64,000 bases of DNA from JAWKIW01 sp041394145 (GCA_041394145.1 JAWKIW010000002.1:62001-126000); one strand, 5' to 3'; shown: positions 24,986-33,780, counted from the stretch's first letter. The notes: generated by a model not told the origin, from the letters alone. Translations and numbers: made by a program.

Positions 24986-26475
24986 GCGGGGCGGGGCGCG
25001 CTCGCGCCGTGCCGACGTCGAGCGACGCCGGGTCCGACGACGCCGGGTCCGACGACGCCGGGTCCGGCGCCGCGACCGCCACCCGCGCCCGTGCTGTGGC
25101 CGGCCCCCACCGCCGGCTCCGGCTGCACCCCGCCGCCCGCCGGGCGGTGCACCCCGGGGCCTGGTGGCTGTGGGCCGGGGGCCTCGCCGCGGCGGCGATG
25201 CGCACCACCAACGTGGTGCTGCTCGGGCTGCTCCTCGCCGTGGTGGCCTACGTGGTCGCCGCCCGCCGCACCTCGGCGCCCTGGTCGCGGTCGTTCGCGT
25301 CGTTCCTGCGGCTGGGCGTGGTCATCGTGGTGATCCGGGTGGTGCTCACGGTGCTGTTCGGCGCCCGCCTGCCCGGCACCGTGGTCGTCACCCTCCCGGC
25401 CGTCGAGCTGCCCTCGTGGCTCGCCGGCGTGCAGGTGGGTGGGCCGGTCACGGTGCCCATGCTGGTGCAGGCCTTCACCGCCGGCTTCCGCCTGGCGGTC
25501 CTGCTCGCCTGCTTCGGCGCGGTCAACGCCCTGTGCAGCCCCTACCGGATGCTGCGGGCGCTGCCGGCGGTGCTCTACGAGGCCGGCGTCGCCGTCACCG
25601 TCGCCCTCGCCTTCGCGCCCGAGGCCGTGGCTGCGGTGGGCCGTCTCCGCGAGGCGCGGCGGCTGCGGGGCCGCCCGAGCCGGGGACTGGGCGCCTGGCG
25701 GGGGCTGGCGATGCCGGTGCTCGAAGGCGCCCTCGACCGGTCGGTGGCGCTCGCTGCGTCGATGGACACCCGCGGCTACGGCCGCCGGGGCGACGCCCCC
25801 GCGACCTCCCGCCGCCTCGCCGTCGCGGCCACCGCCGCCGGGATGCTGGCCGTGGCCGTCGGTCTCTACGGCCTGCTCGACGCCGGGGCGCCGCGGTCGC
25901 TCGGGCTGCCGGCGCTCGGCGCCGGTGCCGCGCTGCTGGCGGTGTCGCTGTTCGCCGGTGGTCGCCGCACCGCTCGCACGCGCTACCGCCCCGACCCGTG
26001 GGGCTGGCCCGAGTGGGTGATCGCCGCGTCCGGCGCCGCCGCCTTCGTCGGGAGCCTCGTCGCCGGCGTCGTGGACCCGGCCGCCCTGGCGCCGGCCACC
26101 ACACCGCTGACGTGGCCGGCGCTGGCCTGGCCGGCGGTGGCCGGCACGCTGGCCGCCCTGGCCCCGGCGGTGGTGGCACCGCTGCCGCCGCTCGTCGCCG
26201 GCGACCCCGCCGCCGCCGGGGACGGGCCGACCGCGTCGCCCGCCGTCGCCCGTCGCGCCGTCGGACCCGTCGGACCCGGCGGCCCGCGGCCACGACCGCG
26301 GAGGCCGCGGCGTGAGCCCCGGGCCGATGGGGCCGCCGTCGTCGACCCACGTCGGGCCGGGGATCGGGCCGCGGGACGCCACGGCGGCGGTGGCCTTCGA
26401 CCGCGTCACCTTCACCTACCCGACCGCCGGCGCCCCCTCGCTGGCCGGGGTCGACCTCGCCGTCGAGGAGGGTGA
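24982..26475 (+). CDS. ecfT: ECF transporter T component (CbiQ/EcfT)
   Basis: Transmembrane coupling protein that joins the ATPases to the substrate-binding component. After a variable N-terminus containing DAGSD repeats it has several hydrophobic helices, and the cytoplasmic coupling regions are visible as REARRLRGRPSRG and SMDTRGYGRRG (the A-R-G type motifs of EcfT). In the sequence as given this frame stays open to 26475 and would overlap the ATPase gene by 164 bp. A TGA at 26313-26315 in the adjacent frame would give the same GTGA junction as the other genes of the operon, so one base is probably missing or extra between about 26170 and 26300 and the true end is probably 26315. Confidence 0.82.
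   Translation: MSGAGRARAVPTSSDAGSDDAGSDDAGSGAATATRARAVAGPHRRLRLHPAARRAVHPGAWWLWAGGLAAAAMRTTNVVLLGLLLAVVAYVVAARRTSAPWSRSFASFLRLGVVIVVIRVVLTVLFGARLPGTVVVTLPAVELPSWLAGVQVGGPVTVPMLVQAFTAGFRLAVLLACFGAVNALCSPYRMLRALPAVLYEAGVAVTVALAFAPEAVAAVGRLREARRLRGRPSRGLGAWRGLAMPVLEGALDRSVALAASMDTRGYGRRGDAPATSRRLAVAATAAGMLAVAVGLYGLLDAGAPRSLGLPALGAGAALLAVSLFAGGRRTARTRYRPDPWGWPEWVIAASGAAAFVGSLVAGVVDPAALAPATTPLTWPALAWPAVAGTLAALAPAVVAPLPPLVAGDPAAAGDGPTASPAVARRAVGPVGPGGPRPRPRRPRREPRADGAAVVDPRRAGDRAAGRHGGGGLRPRHLHLPDRRRPLAGRGRPRRRGG
25023..25067 (+). repeat. 15-bp tandem repeat in ecfT
   Basis: Three copies of GACGACGCCGGGTCC encode D-D-A-G-S in the N-terminal tail of the EcfT protein. In-frame, so length change would not break the gene. 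Confidence 0.7.
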
Positions 26476-28012
26476 GCTCGCCCTCGTCGTCGGCCGCACG
26501 GGGGCCGGCAAGTCCACGCTGCTGCGAGCGGTCAACGGCCTGGTCCCCCGCTTCACCGGCGGCCACCTCGCCGGCGACGTCGTCGTGCACGGCCGCCGCA
26601 CCGCCGACCACGCACCCCGCGAGCTGGCCGACGTCGTCGGCCTCGTCGGCCAGGACCCCGCCGCCGGCTTCGTCACCGACACGGTCGAGGACGAGCTCGC
26701 CTACGTGATGGAGAACCTGGGCGTCGACCCGGCGGTGATGCGCCGCCGGGTGGAGGACGTGCTCGACCTGCTCGGCCTGCACGCGCTGCGCGACCGGCCC
26801 CTCTCGACGCTGTCGGGTGGCCAGCAGCAGCGGGTCGCCATCGGCTCGGTGCTGACGGCGTCGCCGTCGGTGCTGGTGCTCGACGAGCCGACGTCGGCCC
26901 TCGATCCGGCGGCGGCCGAGGAGGTCCTCGCCGCCCTGACCCGCCTCGTGCACGACCTCGGCGTGACGGTCCTCGTGGCCGAGCACCGCCTCGAGCGGGT
27001 GGTGCAGTACGCCGATCGGGTCGTGGTCGTCGACGCCGACGGCACCGTCCGGGCCGACGAGCCCGCTCGGGCCATGGCGTCGTCGCCGGTCGCCCCGCCG
27101 GTGGTGACGCTCGGCCGGCTCGCCGGGTGGTCACCGCTGCCGCTGTCGGTGCGCGACGCCCGTCGGGCGGCGGGGCCGCTGCGCCGGCGGCTGGCCGGCG
27201 TGGCGCCACCACCGGCCACCCGCGTGCCCGGCGAGGTCGTGGCGACCACGCGCCGCCTGCACGCGGCCTACGGCCGCATCGAGGCGCTGCGCGACGTCGA
27301 CCTCGACCTGCGCCAGGGCGAGATCACCGCGGTGATGGGCCGCAACGGATCGGGCAAGTCCACCCTGTTGCACCACCTCGTCGGGTTGCGGGCCCCGGCC
27401 TCGGGCCGGGTCGAGGTGGCCGGGTCCGAGCCCCATCGGCTGCCCGACCGCCGGGCCCTGCGGGTGGCCGGGCTGGTGCCCCAGGACGCCGGCCTGCTGC
27501 TCGTGGCCGACTCGGTGGACGCCGAGCTGCGGGCCGCCGACCACGACGCCGGGGCCCCGCCCGGCACGGCCCGGGCCCGTCTCGACGCCATCGTGCCGGG
27601 CCTGCCCGGCCACGCCCACCCCCGCGACCTCTCCGAGGGACAGCGGCTCGGGCTCGCCCTCTCGGTGGTCCTCGCCGCCGATCCGCCGCTGCTGCTGCTC
27701 GACGAGCCGACCCGAGGCCTCGACTACGACGCCAAGGACCGCCTCGTCGCCGTGCTGCGCGACCTCGCCGACGAGGGCCGCAGCATCGTGCTGGCCACCC
27801 ACGACGTCGAGGTGGTGGCCACCCTCGCCGACCGCGCCGTGGTGCTCGCCGGCGGCGAGATCGTGGCCGACGGCGCGGCGCGCGACGGCGTGACCCACTC
27901 GCCGGTCTTCGCGCCGCAGGTGGCGAAGATCCTGGCCCCGGAGCCGTGGCTCACCGCCGACGAGGTCGCCCTGGCCCTCGCCGGCGGCGTGGGGATCGGG
28001 GACCCGACGTGA
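26312..28012 (+). CDS. ECF transporter fused double ATPase (EcfA-EcfA')
   Basis: 566 residues made of two ABC ATPase domains. Domain 1: Walker A G-R-T-G-A-G-K-S-T near residue 61, signature LSGGQQQRV, Walker B VLVLDEPTSALD. Domain 2: Walker A G-R-N-G-S-G-K-S-T near residue 343, a divergent signature LSEGQRLGL, Walker B LLLLDEPTRGLD. The fused pair is usual in actinobacterial ECF cassettes for vitamins and cobalt/corrinoids. GTG at 26312; the stop overlaps the next gene as GTGA (28009-28012). Confidence 0.92.
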   Translation: MSPGPMGPPSSTHVGPGIGPRDATAAVAFDRVTFTYPTAGAPSLAGVDLAVEEGELALVVGRTGAGKSTLLRAVNGLVPRFTGGHLAGDVVVHGRRTADHAPRELADVVGLVGQDPAAGFVTDTVEDELAYVMENLGVDPAVMRRRVEDVLDLLGLHALRDRPLSTLSGGQQQRVAIGSVLTASPSVLVLDEPTSALDPAAAEEVLAALTRLVHDLGVTVLVAEHRLERVVQYADRVVVVDADGTVRADEPARAMASSPVAPPVVTLGRLAGWSPLPLSVRDARRAAGPLRRRLAGVAPPPATRVPGEVVATTRRLHAAYGRIEALRDVDLDLRQGEITAVMGRNGSGKSTLLHHLVGLRAPASGRVEVAGSEPHRLPDRRALRVAGLVPQDAGLLLVADSVDAELRAADHDAGAPPGTARARLDAIVPGLPGHAHPRDLSEGQRLGLALSVVLAADPPLLLLDEPTRGLDYDAKDRLVAVLRDLADEGRSIVLATHDVEVVATLADRAVVLAGGEIVADGAARDGVTHSPVFAPQVAKILAPEPWLTADEVALALAGGVGIGDPT

Positions 28013-28851
28013 GCGCGACCGTGACGGCCCCGGGGCGCTCCGTCGTGCGCCTGCGACCCCGCGCCTGGCTGCTGCTCGGCGCCACGTCGGTGCTCGGCGT
28101 CATCGCCTTCGCCTGGCCCCTGCTGGTCGCGCCCGACCCCGGCTCGCCCGACGCCGCCCACGCCGCCGACGCGCCGTGGATCTTCGTGCTGCTGCTGCCG
28201 CTGCTGCTCGCCATCGTGGTCAGCGAGATCGCCGAGGGTGCCCTCGACGCCAAGGCCGTCGCCCTGCTCGGGGTCCTCGCCGCCTGCGGCGCCGCCCTGC
28301 GCCTGCCGTCCGGTGGCCTGGGCGGCTTCGAGCCGCTGTTCTTCGTGCTCATCCCGTCCGGGCGCGTGCTGGGGCGTGGCTTCGGCTTCGTGCTCGGTGC
28401 GCTGACCCTGTTCGCCTCGGCGCTGCTCACCGGTGGGGTGGGCCCGTGGCTGCCGTTCCAGATGATCGCGGCGGGCTGGGTCGGCTTCTTCGCCGGTTGC
28501 CTGCCGCCGGCGAAGGGCAAGGCCGAGATCGCCTGGCTGGCCGGCTACGCGGTGGTGGCCGGGCTCGCCTACGGCCTCGTCATGAACCTGTGGTTCTGGC
28601 CCTTCGCCGTCGACCCCGGCAGCTCGGTGGCCTACGTGCCGGGTGCGCCGCTCGCCGAGAACCTCGGCCGCTTCCTCGCCTTCAGCCTCACCACGTCGCT
28701 CGGCTGGGACATCCCCCGAGCGGTCACCAACCTCGTGCTGGTCGTGGTGCTGGGCCGACCCGTCCTCAACGCCCTGCGCCGGGTGTCGCGGCGGGCCGCG
28801 TTCGGCGCGCCGGTGACCTTCGCGCCGGCCGCGCCCCCGCACGCCGGGTGA
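28009..28851 (+). CDS. ECF transporter substrate-binding (S) component, probably for cobalamin
   Basis: 280 residues with about six hydrophobic segments, among them GGFEPLFFVLIPSGRVLGRGFGFVLG and MIAAGWVGFFAGCLPP, typical of CbrT-type S components. With the riboswitch upstream, the expected substrate is cobalamin or another corrinoid; this is a contextual inference. The GTG start overlaps the ATPase stop. It is the last gene of the operon: the next gene is on the other strand, 45 bp away. Confidence 0.8.
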   Translation: MSATVTAPGRSVVRLRPRAWLLLGATSVLGVIAFAWPLLVAPDPGSPDAAHAADAPWIFVLLLPLLLAIVVSEIAEGALDAKAVALLGVLAACGAALRLPSGGLGGFEPLFFVLIPSGRVLGRGFGFVLGALTLFASALLTGGVGPWLPFQMIAAGWVGFFAGCLPPAKGKAEIAWLAGYAVVAGLAYGLVMNLWFWPFAVDPGSSVAYVPGAPLAENLGRFLAFSLTTSLGWDIPRAVTNLVLVVVLGRPVLNALRRVSRRAAFGAPVTFAPAAPPHAG

Positions 28852-28896
28852 CGTCGGATCGCCGGGAGACCTCGGCCCACGCCGACGTTGGGGGAC

Positions 28897-29424
28897 CTAC
28901 GACGCGTCGGCGTCCCGGTGGGCGTCGTAGAGCTCCGCCGGCCACTTGCGGGCCGGATCGACGCCGTCCGCGTCCACCAGCTCGGACCGCACCCGGTCGT
29001 AGTCGTAGCAGTTGAGCTCGTACCGGTTGCCCCACGGGTCGGCGAGCTCGAAGGCCCAGCACAGGTCGAAGTCGACGAGATCGCCGAGCACCAGCGGTTC
29101 GCCGTTCGGGCCATCGATCCCGCAGGGCAGCGAGCGGGCGAACGCCACGAAGCTGTCGGCGTCGACGCTGAATGCTGCGCCCTGGTGCAGGGGGACCATC
29201 GGATGGCTCTCGGTGGCCTCGAACAGCGCCAGCATCGTCCGGCCACCATCGGCCGAGATCTGCAGCGGGCCCCCCTCGAAGCCCGTCGCCCAGAAGTCGT
29301 AGGCGTCGACCGGCTCGAACCCCAGGTGCTCGGCGTACCACCGCGCGGCCTCGGCTCGATCCGGCACGCGGATGTGCACGTGGTCGAGCCGTCCCATCCG
29401 GAACGGTGGTCGCAGCGTGGCCAT
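28897..29424 (-). CDS. VOC-family (glyoxalase/dioxygenase fold) protein
   Basis: 175 residues. The N-terminal half has the beta-alpha-beta start LDHVHIRVPDRAEAARWYAEHLGF and the C-terminal half ends with F-E-L-A-D-P-W-G-N-R-Y-E-L, the standard vicinal-oxygen-chelate pattern. Metal ligands would be the His of DHVH and the Glu of Y-E-L, plus residues in H-P-M-V-P-L-H. The reaction is unknown; lyases, dioxygenases and resistance proteins share the fold. ATG at 29424, with TACCCT 9 nt upstream. Confidence 0.82.
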   Translation of the reverse strand: MATLRPPFRMGRLDHVHIRVPDRAEAARWYAEHLGFEPVDAYDFWATGFEGGPLQISADGGRTMLALFEATESHPMVPLHQGAAFSVDADSFVAFARSLPCGIDGPNGEPLVLGDLVDFDLCWAFELADPWGNRYELNCYDYDRVRSELVDADGVDPARKWPAELYDAHRDADAS

Positions 29425-29461
29425 GCACCGCTCAGGGTAGGTGCCCGGCACCGCTGACGCT

Positions 29462-29926
29462 TCAGCGGCCCGTGGCGCCGTCGTGGAGCTCTCGGAGGAT
29501 GTCGGCGTGGCCCGCGTGGCGGGCGGTCTCCTCGAGCAGGTGCACGACGATCCAGCGCAAGGTGACGGGCGGACCGGTGTCGAACGGCGGGCAGGGGTCG
29601 TCGAGCTCGGCCGAGGCGATCTGCGCGTCGACCGCGGCCCAGGTCGCCCGATAGCGGTCACGGGCCCCGGCGATGGTGTCGGCGTGCGGCGGGTCGGCGG
29701 CCGGATCGGTCCCGGCGAAGCGGTGCAGCACCCAGGTGCGCTCGGCGTCGGCCAGGTGGTTGGTGAGCCAGAGCAGCGAGGTCCCGCTGGCGACCGGTGA
29801 CGCCACGGCGGCGTCGTCGTCGACGTCCTCGGTCGAGCGCAGGAACGAGTCCCGCTGGAACTGCAACAGGGCGAGCACGGTCTCGCGCTCGCCGGCGAGC
29901 AGTCGCGGGGGCTTGTGGTCCGGCAT
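29462..29926 (-). CDS. DinB/DUF664-family protein
   Basis: 154 residues, predicted four-helix DinB-like bundle. Characteristic positions are LLWLTNHLADAERTW with the first His, and WIVVHLLEETARHAGHADILRE with the H-x3-H that completes the metal site. The family includes mycothiol-dependent and other thiol transferases and is common in actinobacteria. TACGTT (29935-29940, minus strand) lies 8 nt before the ATG. Confidence 0.83.
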   Translation of the reverse strand: MPDHKPPRLLAGERETVLALLQFQRDSFLRSTEDVDDDAAVASPVASGTSLLWLTNHLADAERTWVLHRFAGTDPAADPPHADTIAGARDRYRATWAAVDAQIASAELDDPCPPFDTGPPVTLRWIVVHLLEETARHAGHADILRELHDGATGR

Positions 29927-29988
29927 CGCCGCCCAACGTAGCGACGGGCCCGGCGCCCTGGGCGACGAGCAGGGGGTGGGGGTCGGTG

Positions 29989-30225
29989 TCAGTCCGAGCG
30001 GCGGGAGAGGGCCTCGAAGGCGTCGTGGACGAGGAAGGCCGGCCACACCATCGCCTTCGCCACCGCGACGGCCTTGCCGGCGGGACCGTCGGCCCGACGC
30101 CAGAACCACACCAGCGCGCCGATCATCCCGAGGCCGTAGACCGCACCACCCGACTGCGGGGGGGTCGGCGGCTTGCGCGTCGGCGGCACGCCGAGGTCAC
30201 GGTCTGCATCGGTCGGAGACGCCAT
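29989..30225 (-). CDS. Small single-pass membrane protein, unknown
   Basis: 78 residues. A polar Pro-rich N-terminus leads to one hydrophobic segment, YGLGMIGALVWFWRRADG, and an amphipathic C-terminal helix ending A-F-E-A-L-S-R-R. TAGCGT 6 nt before the ATG is a convincing leaderless promoter, which argues that this is a real gene. I do not recognise the family. Confidence 0.6.
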   Translation of the reverse strand: MASPTDADRDLGVPPTRKPPTPPQSGGAVYGLGMIGALVWFWRRADGPAGKAVAVAKAMVWPAFLVHDAFEALSRRSD

Positions 30226-30349
30226 GGCCGGACGCTACCGCGGGGCCGCGCCGCGGGGAAGGGCCGCCGCCGCTGATCACGTACGTGGGTGGCTCACGTC
30301 CCGAACCAGCCGACGAGGTCGGCCACCACGTTCGCTCGCCGATCACGGT

Positions 30350-30397
30350 GTTCTCGTCATGAGATCGAGCGGGGCGCTCGATCTCATGACCGAAACC
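30350..30397. repeat. Hairpin element copy B
   Basis: GTTCTCGTCATG begins the element and CATGACCGAAACC ends it. The inner stem is perfect: 16 bp (30356-30371 with 30375-30390) around a GGG loop. Its inner sequence, AGATCGAGC, is unlike that of copy C. Intergenic, before the PEBP-family lipoprotein gene. Confidence 0.75.
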
Positions 30398-30449
30398 CGC
30401 ATGACGGGCGCCCGCTCGGGTGGCAACGGTGCCGGGGTACGGTGCCGCC

Positions 30450-31056
30450 ATGCGTCGACTCCTGTCGTTCACCGTCGCCTTGTCCGCCGTCGCCGCCTTC
30501 GCGGCCTGCTCGTCGAGCGGGGACTCGACGACGGGGGCGACGACGGGCGGTCCGGGCACGAGCGGAGGACCCGGTGCGACGAGCGGCGGACCCGGTACGA
30601 CGGGCGGGCTCGGGCGGCGGCTTCGCCCTCACCTCGCCGGCCTTCACCGACGGCGGCGCCATCCCGCGCGAGCACAGCTGCCAGGGCGAAGGCGTGTCGC
30701 CCGAGCTCGCCTGGAGCGGCGCACCGGCCGGCACGCAGTCGCTGGCCCTGATCGTGCACGACCCCGACGCGCCCATCGCCGGTGGGTTCACCCACTGGGT
30801 CCTCTACGCGATCCCGGGCGACACCACCGGCATCCCGCAGGGTGGCACGGCGGGCTCGTCCGGCCTCAACAGCACCGGCAAGCCGGGCTGGGTGCCGCCG
30901 TGCCCGCCGAGCGGCACCCACCGCTACGTCTTCACCCTCTACGCGCTGCCCACCGTCACGGCCTTCGCCACGACCCCGACCAAGGACCAGGTCGAAGCCC
31001 TCGGCGCCGACGCCCTCGCCACCGCCACCCTCACCGGCACCTACGCCAAGTCCTGA
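30450..31056 (+). CDS. YbhB/YbcL-type PEBP lipoprotein (one frameshift)
   Basis: About 201 residues. A lipoprotein signal (A-A-F-A-A-C-S-S-S) is followed by a Gly/Thr/Ser linker. The frame then breaks near 30612, where deleting one G from a GGG run restores G-S-G-G-G-F-A-L-T-S-P-A-F. The rest is a phosphatidylethanolamine-binding-protein (Raf kinase inhibitor-like) fold: VSPELAWSGAPAGTQSLALI, HDPDAPIAGGFTHWVLY and TGKPGWVPPCPPSGTHRYVF form the anion-binding pocket. The function of bacterial PEBPs is unclear. ATG at 30450 with TACGGT 6 nt upstream. Confidence 0.78.
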
Positions 31057-31116
31057 GGGCAGCGCACCGGCGACGTCACGGTGGTTGCTGATCGTGCGGC
31101 CGTCGGCTCGGCGGCC

Positions 31117-33012
31117 ATGGCTGACGAGCCGCGGGCGCGGCCGCCGTCGACGCCCCAGGTCCGCCGACCCGAGGAGACCGTGCAGTTCGGCGTGCAGCCC
31201 CGGCCGCCGATCGTGCCACCGCTCGGCGACGGCGGCGCGGGCCGCGCCGCCGCACCCGGTGCGACGCCCCCGACCACCGGCGATGGCGGCGATGCGACCG
31301 ACCCGATGGTGACGACCGTGGTGCCGTTGCCTCCGGGTGCGCCGGTCGAGCCCGTCCACGAGCACCTGCCCGGCCTGCGTCGCCGTCCGGCCGGCGAGGC
31401 CCCGCCCCTGCCCCGCCAGCTCGACCGCAGCACCGTGCGATGGCTGGTCGTCGCCCTGGGCGCCGCCCTGCTGTGGATCGTGCTCGGCCTGAACCCGGTC
31501 ACGTCGCAGGCCATCTCGGTGCGCGAGGGCCTGCTCGTCGCCAACGTCGCCGACGCCCGCGTGGCATGGCTGACCGACGTCGTGCGACCCACCTACGACG
31601 TGGTGAGCGTGTGGGCGGTGGCCGTCATCGGGTGGGCGACCATCGTCACCTTGGTGGTGGTGAAGCGGTTCCGTCACCTCCTGCTGTTCTGGGTCGGGCT
31701 GCTCGCCACCGTCACGGTGCAAGCCGTGGTGTCTTCCGCGGTGCAGCGGCCACGTCCGTTCGGCGTGGCCGTGCTCGGTCGATGGGAGGGCTTCGCCGCG
31801 CCCTCCAAGCCGGTGGCGCGGGTCGCGGCCGCCGCCACCGGGGCGCTGCTGTGCCTCGTCCCGTCGGGGCGGGGCCGCTGGGCCGTGCCCGTCGGGCTCG
31901 GCGTCGGTCTCGCCGCACTGGCCGCCATGGAGACCTACCTCGGCGTGTCCCACCCCACCGACCAGATGACGGCGGTGCTCGTCGGTGTCACCCTGCCCGT
32001 GCTGATCATCCGGTGGTTCGCCCCGGCCGAGGTCTTCCCCGTCGGCTACGGGCGCTCCGGCAACGCCGCCCACCTCGACGTGTCGGGCCCGCGGGGCGAC
32101 GCCGTCAAGCGGGCCGTGCGCGAGCAGCTGGGCGTCGAGGTGGTGGGCATCAAGCCGGTCGGCCTGGAGGGCTCGGCCGGCTCGACCCCGCTGATGCTCA
32201 CCGTGGCCGACCCGGCCACCGGCGAGGCCCGCGGCACGCTGTTCGCCAAGCTGCTGGCCAAGCAGCACCTGCGCTCGGACCGCTGGTACAAGCTCACGCG
32301 AACGTTGCTGTACGGCCGCCTCGAGGACGAGAACCGCTTCCAGACGGTGCGCCGGCTGGTGCAGCAGGAGGACTACATCGCGCTGCGGGTGGCGGTCGCC
32401 GGCATCCGCACGCCCTACTCGTACGGCGTCCTCGAGATCACCCCCGAGCGCGAGTACCTCGTGGTCACCGAGTTCCTCGACGGCTTCGTCGAGCTGGGCG
32501 AGGCCGACGTCGACGCCGAGGTGATCGACAACGCGCTCACGATCGTGCGGCGGATGTGGGACGCCGGCCTCGCCCACCGCGACGTGAAGCCCGCCAACGT
32601 CATGGTGAAGGGCCAGGAGGTCGCGCTCATCGACGTGGGCTTCGGCCAGATCCGACCCTCGCCGTGGCGCCAGGCGGTCGACCTCGCCAACATGATGCTC
32701 TGCCTGGCCCTGCGGTCCTCGGCCGCCCAGGTGTACGAGCGGGCCCGGCTGCAGTTCACCGAGCAGGAGATCGCCGAGGCCTTCGCCGCCAGCCGGGGCA
32801 TCACCCTGCCGACCCAGCTGCGCCGGGAGATGAAGAAGGCCGGGCGCGACGTGCTGGCCGAGTTCCGGACGCTGGCCCCGCCCTATCCCCGCATCCCGAT
32901 CCAGCGCTGGAGCTTCCGCCGCGTCGGCCTGATGGTCGCCACCGTGCTCGGCGGCCTCCTGTTGGCGGTGCTCACCCTGTCGTTCCTCTCCGCCACGGGG
33001 CTGCTGCCGTGA
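31117..33012 (+). CDS. PAP2-like membrane domain fused to a protein-kinase-like domain
   Basis: 631 residues. Residues ~1-105 are a Pro-rich cytoplasmic region. About 105-310 is a polytopic membrane domain resembling type-2 phosphatidic acid phosphatases, with VQRPRPFG (motif 1 area) and Y-L-G-V-S-H-P-T-D (motif 3 area); the PSGH motif reads A-P-S-K-P and the arginine of motif 3 is missing. About 330-600 is a kinase-like domain: FAKLLAKQH for the nucleotide lysine, catalytic loop AHRDVKPANVMV and L-I-D-V-G-F-G in place of DFG. A last helix ends the protein. The phosphatase half looks inactive while the kinase half keeps its catalytic residues. GTG 31081 is an alternative start. The stop overlaps the next gene as GTGA. 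Confidence 0.75.
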   Translation: MADEPRARPPSTPQVRRPEETVQFGVQPRPPIVPPLGDGGAGRAAAPGATPPTTGDGGDATDPMVTTVVPLPPGAPVEPVHEHLPGLRRRPAGEAPPLPRQLDRSTVRWLVVALGAALLWIVLGLNPVTSQAISVREGLLVANVADARVAWLTDVVRPTYDVVSVWAVAVIGWATIVTLVVVKRFRHLLLFWVGLLATVTVQAVVSSAVQRPRPFGVAVLGRWEGFAAPSKPVARVAAAATGALLCLVPSGRGRWAVPVGLGVGLAALAAMETYLGVSHPTDQMTAVLVGVTLPVLIIRWFAPAEVFPVGYGRSGNAAHLDVSGPRGDAVKRAVREQLGVEVVGIKPVGLEGSAGSTPLMLTVADPATGEARGTLFAKLLAKQHLRSDRWYKLTRTLLYGRLEDENRFQTVRRLVQQEDYIALRVAVAGIRTPYSYGVLEITPEREYLVVTEFLDGFVELGEADVDAEVIDNALTIVRRMWDAGLAHRDVKPANVMVKGQEVALIDVGFGQIRPSPWRQAVDLANMMLCLALRSSAAQVYERARLQFTEQEIAEAFAASRGITLPTQLRREMKKAGRDVLAEFRTLAPPYPRIPIQRWSFRRVGLMVATVLGGLLLAVLTLSFLSATGLLP

Positions 33013-33677
33013 CCGCGCCGTCGCCGCCGTCGCCATCGCCATCCGTCGCCGACGACGTGGCCGGGTCGCGCCTGCACCGATGGCTGGTCCGGGCCGTGGT
33101 CGTCCTCGGCACGCTGGTGGTGGTCCTGGTCCTGATCGGGCTCGGTGCCGAGGACGAGCACGACGCTCGTCGCGGCGACGACCGCTGCGCCCGCGACCCC
33201 GACGTCCTGCTCGTCGCCCAGTCGGTGCCCTCGGCGCAGACCGTCCCCTGCTTCGTCACCTTCGTCGATGGCTGGACGGTCACCAACGACGAGGTCGCCA
33301 GCGGCGGCACCCACCTCGAGCTGACGACCAACCAGATCGACGGTGCCACCTGGACGGTGCAGTTCGACGAGTCCTGCACCCCCGATGCCTCGGCCCAGGA
33401 GGTGCCCTCGGACGAGTCGGGCGGACCGGCCGGCGTCTCGGTGCGGGAGCGGGCCGAGGAGACCGACGCCTCCTACCGGTTGATCGACTGGTACGTGTTC
33501 GCCGGCGGCTGCGTCGTCTCCGACGTCTCCGTCCCCTTCCGCATGGACCACGCGGTGATCCTCGACGACGTCGATCGGATGCTGCGGCTGGTGCCCCGCC
33601 AGAAGCTGAACGACGCCGTCCTCGACGAGACCGACGGCGAGCTGCCCCTCGACCCGCTCGCCGGCTCGCCGGGCTGA
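33009..33677 (+). CDS. Single-pass membrane protein partner of the PAP2-kinase, unknown
   Basis: 222 residues. A short Pro/Ser N-terminus, one transmembrane helix (about 28-50) and an extracytoplasmic domain with four cysteines (in DRCARD, TVPCFVTF, ESCTPD and GGCVVSD) that could form two disulfides. The GTG start overlaps the stop of the PAP2-kinase gene (33009-33012), so the two are translationally coupled and probably act together. I do not recognise the domain. Confidence 0.68.
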   Translation: MTAPSPPSPSPSVADDVAGSRLHRWLVRAVVVLGTLVVVLVLIGLGAEDEHDARRGDDRCARDPDVLLVAQSVPSAQTVPCFVTFVDGWTVTNDEVASGGTHLELTTNQIDGATWTVQFDESCTPDASAQEVPSDESGGPAGVSVRERAEETDASYRLIDWYVFAGGCVVSDVSVPFRMDHAVILDDVDRMLRLVPRQKLNDAVLDETDGELPLDPLAGSPG

Positions 33678-33680
33678 GAT

Positions 33681-33739
33681 CGGTCCCGCTGCGGTCGGTC
33701 CCGCCGTGGTCGGTCCCGCCGTGGTCGGTGCCGCCCTGG
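33681..33739. repeat. 15-bp tandem repeat downstream of the membrane-partner gene
   Basis: About four degenerate copies of CGGTCCCGCCGTGGT directly after the stop at 33677. Non-coding on either strand as far as I can tell. Confidence 0.7.
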
Positions 33740-33780
33740 ACCGCGGGTGAAGGGTCCTGCCACGACGTGTCAGGAGACTC

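Noticed and set aside
22699..26475. A 1258-codon open frame on the plus strand
   Set aside because: It is the antisense of the MpaB-like gene followed by the riboswitch region; only the part from 24982 is a real gene (EcfT). High GC keeps opposite frames open.
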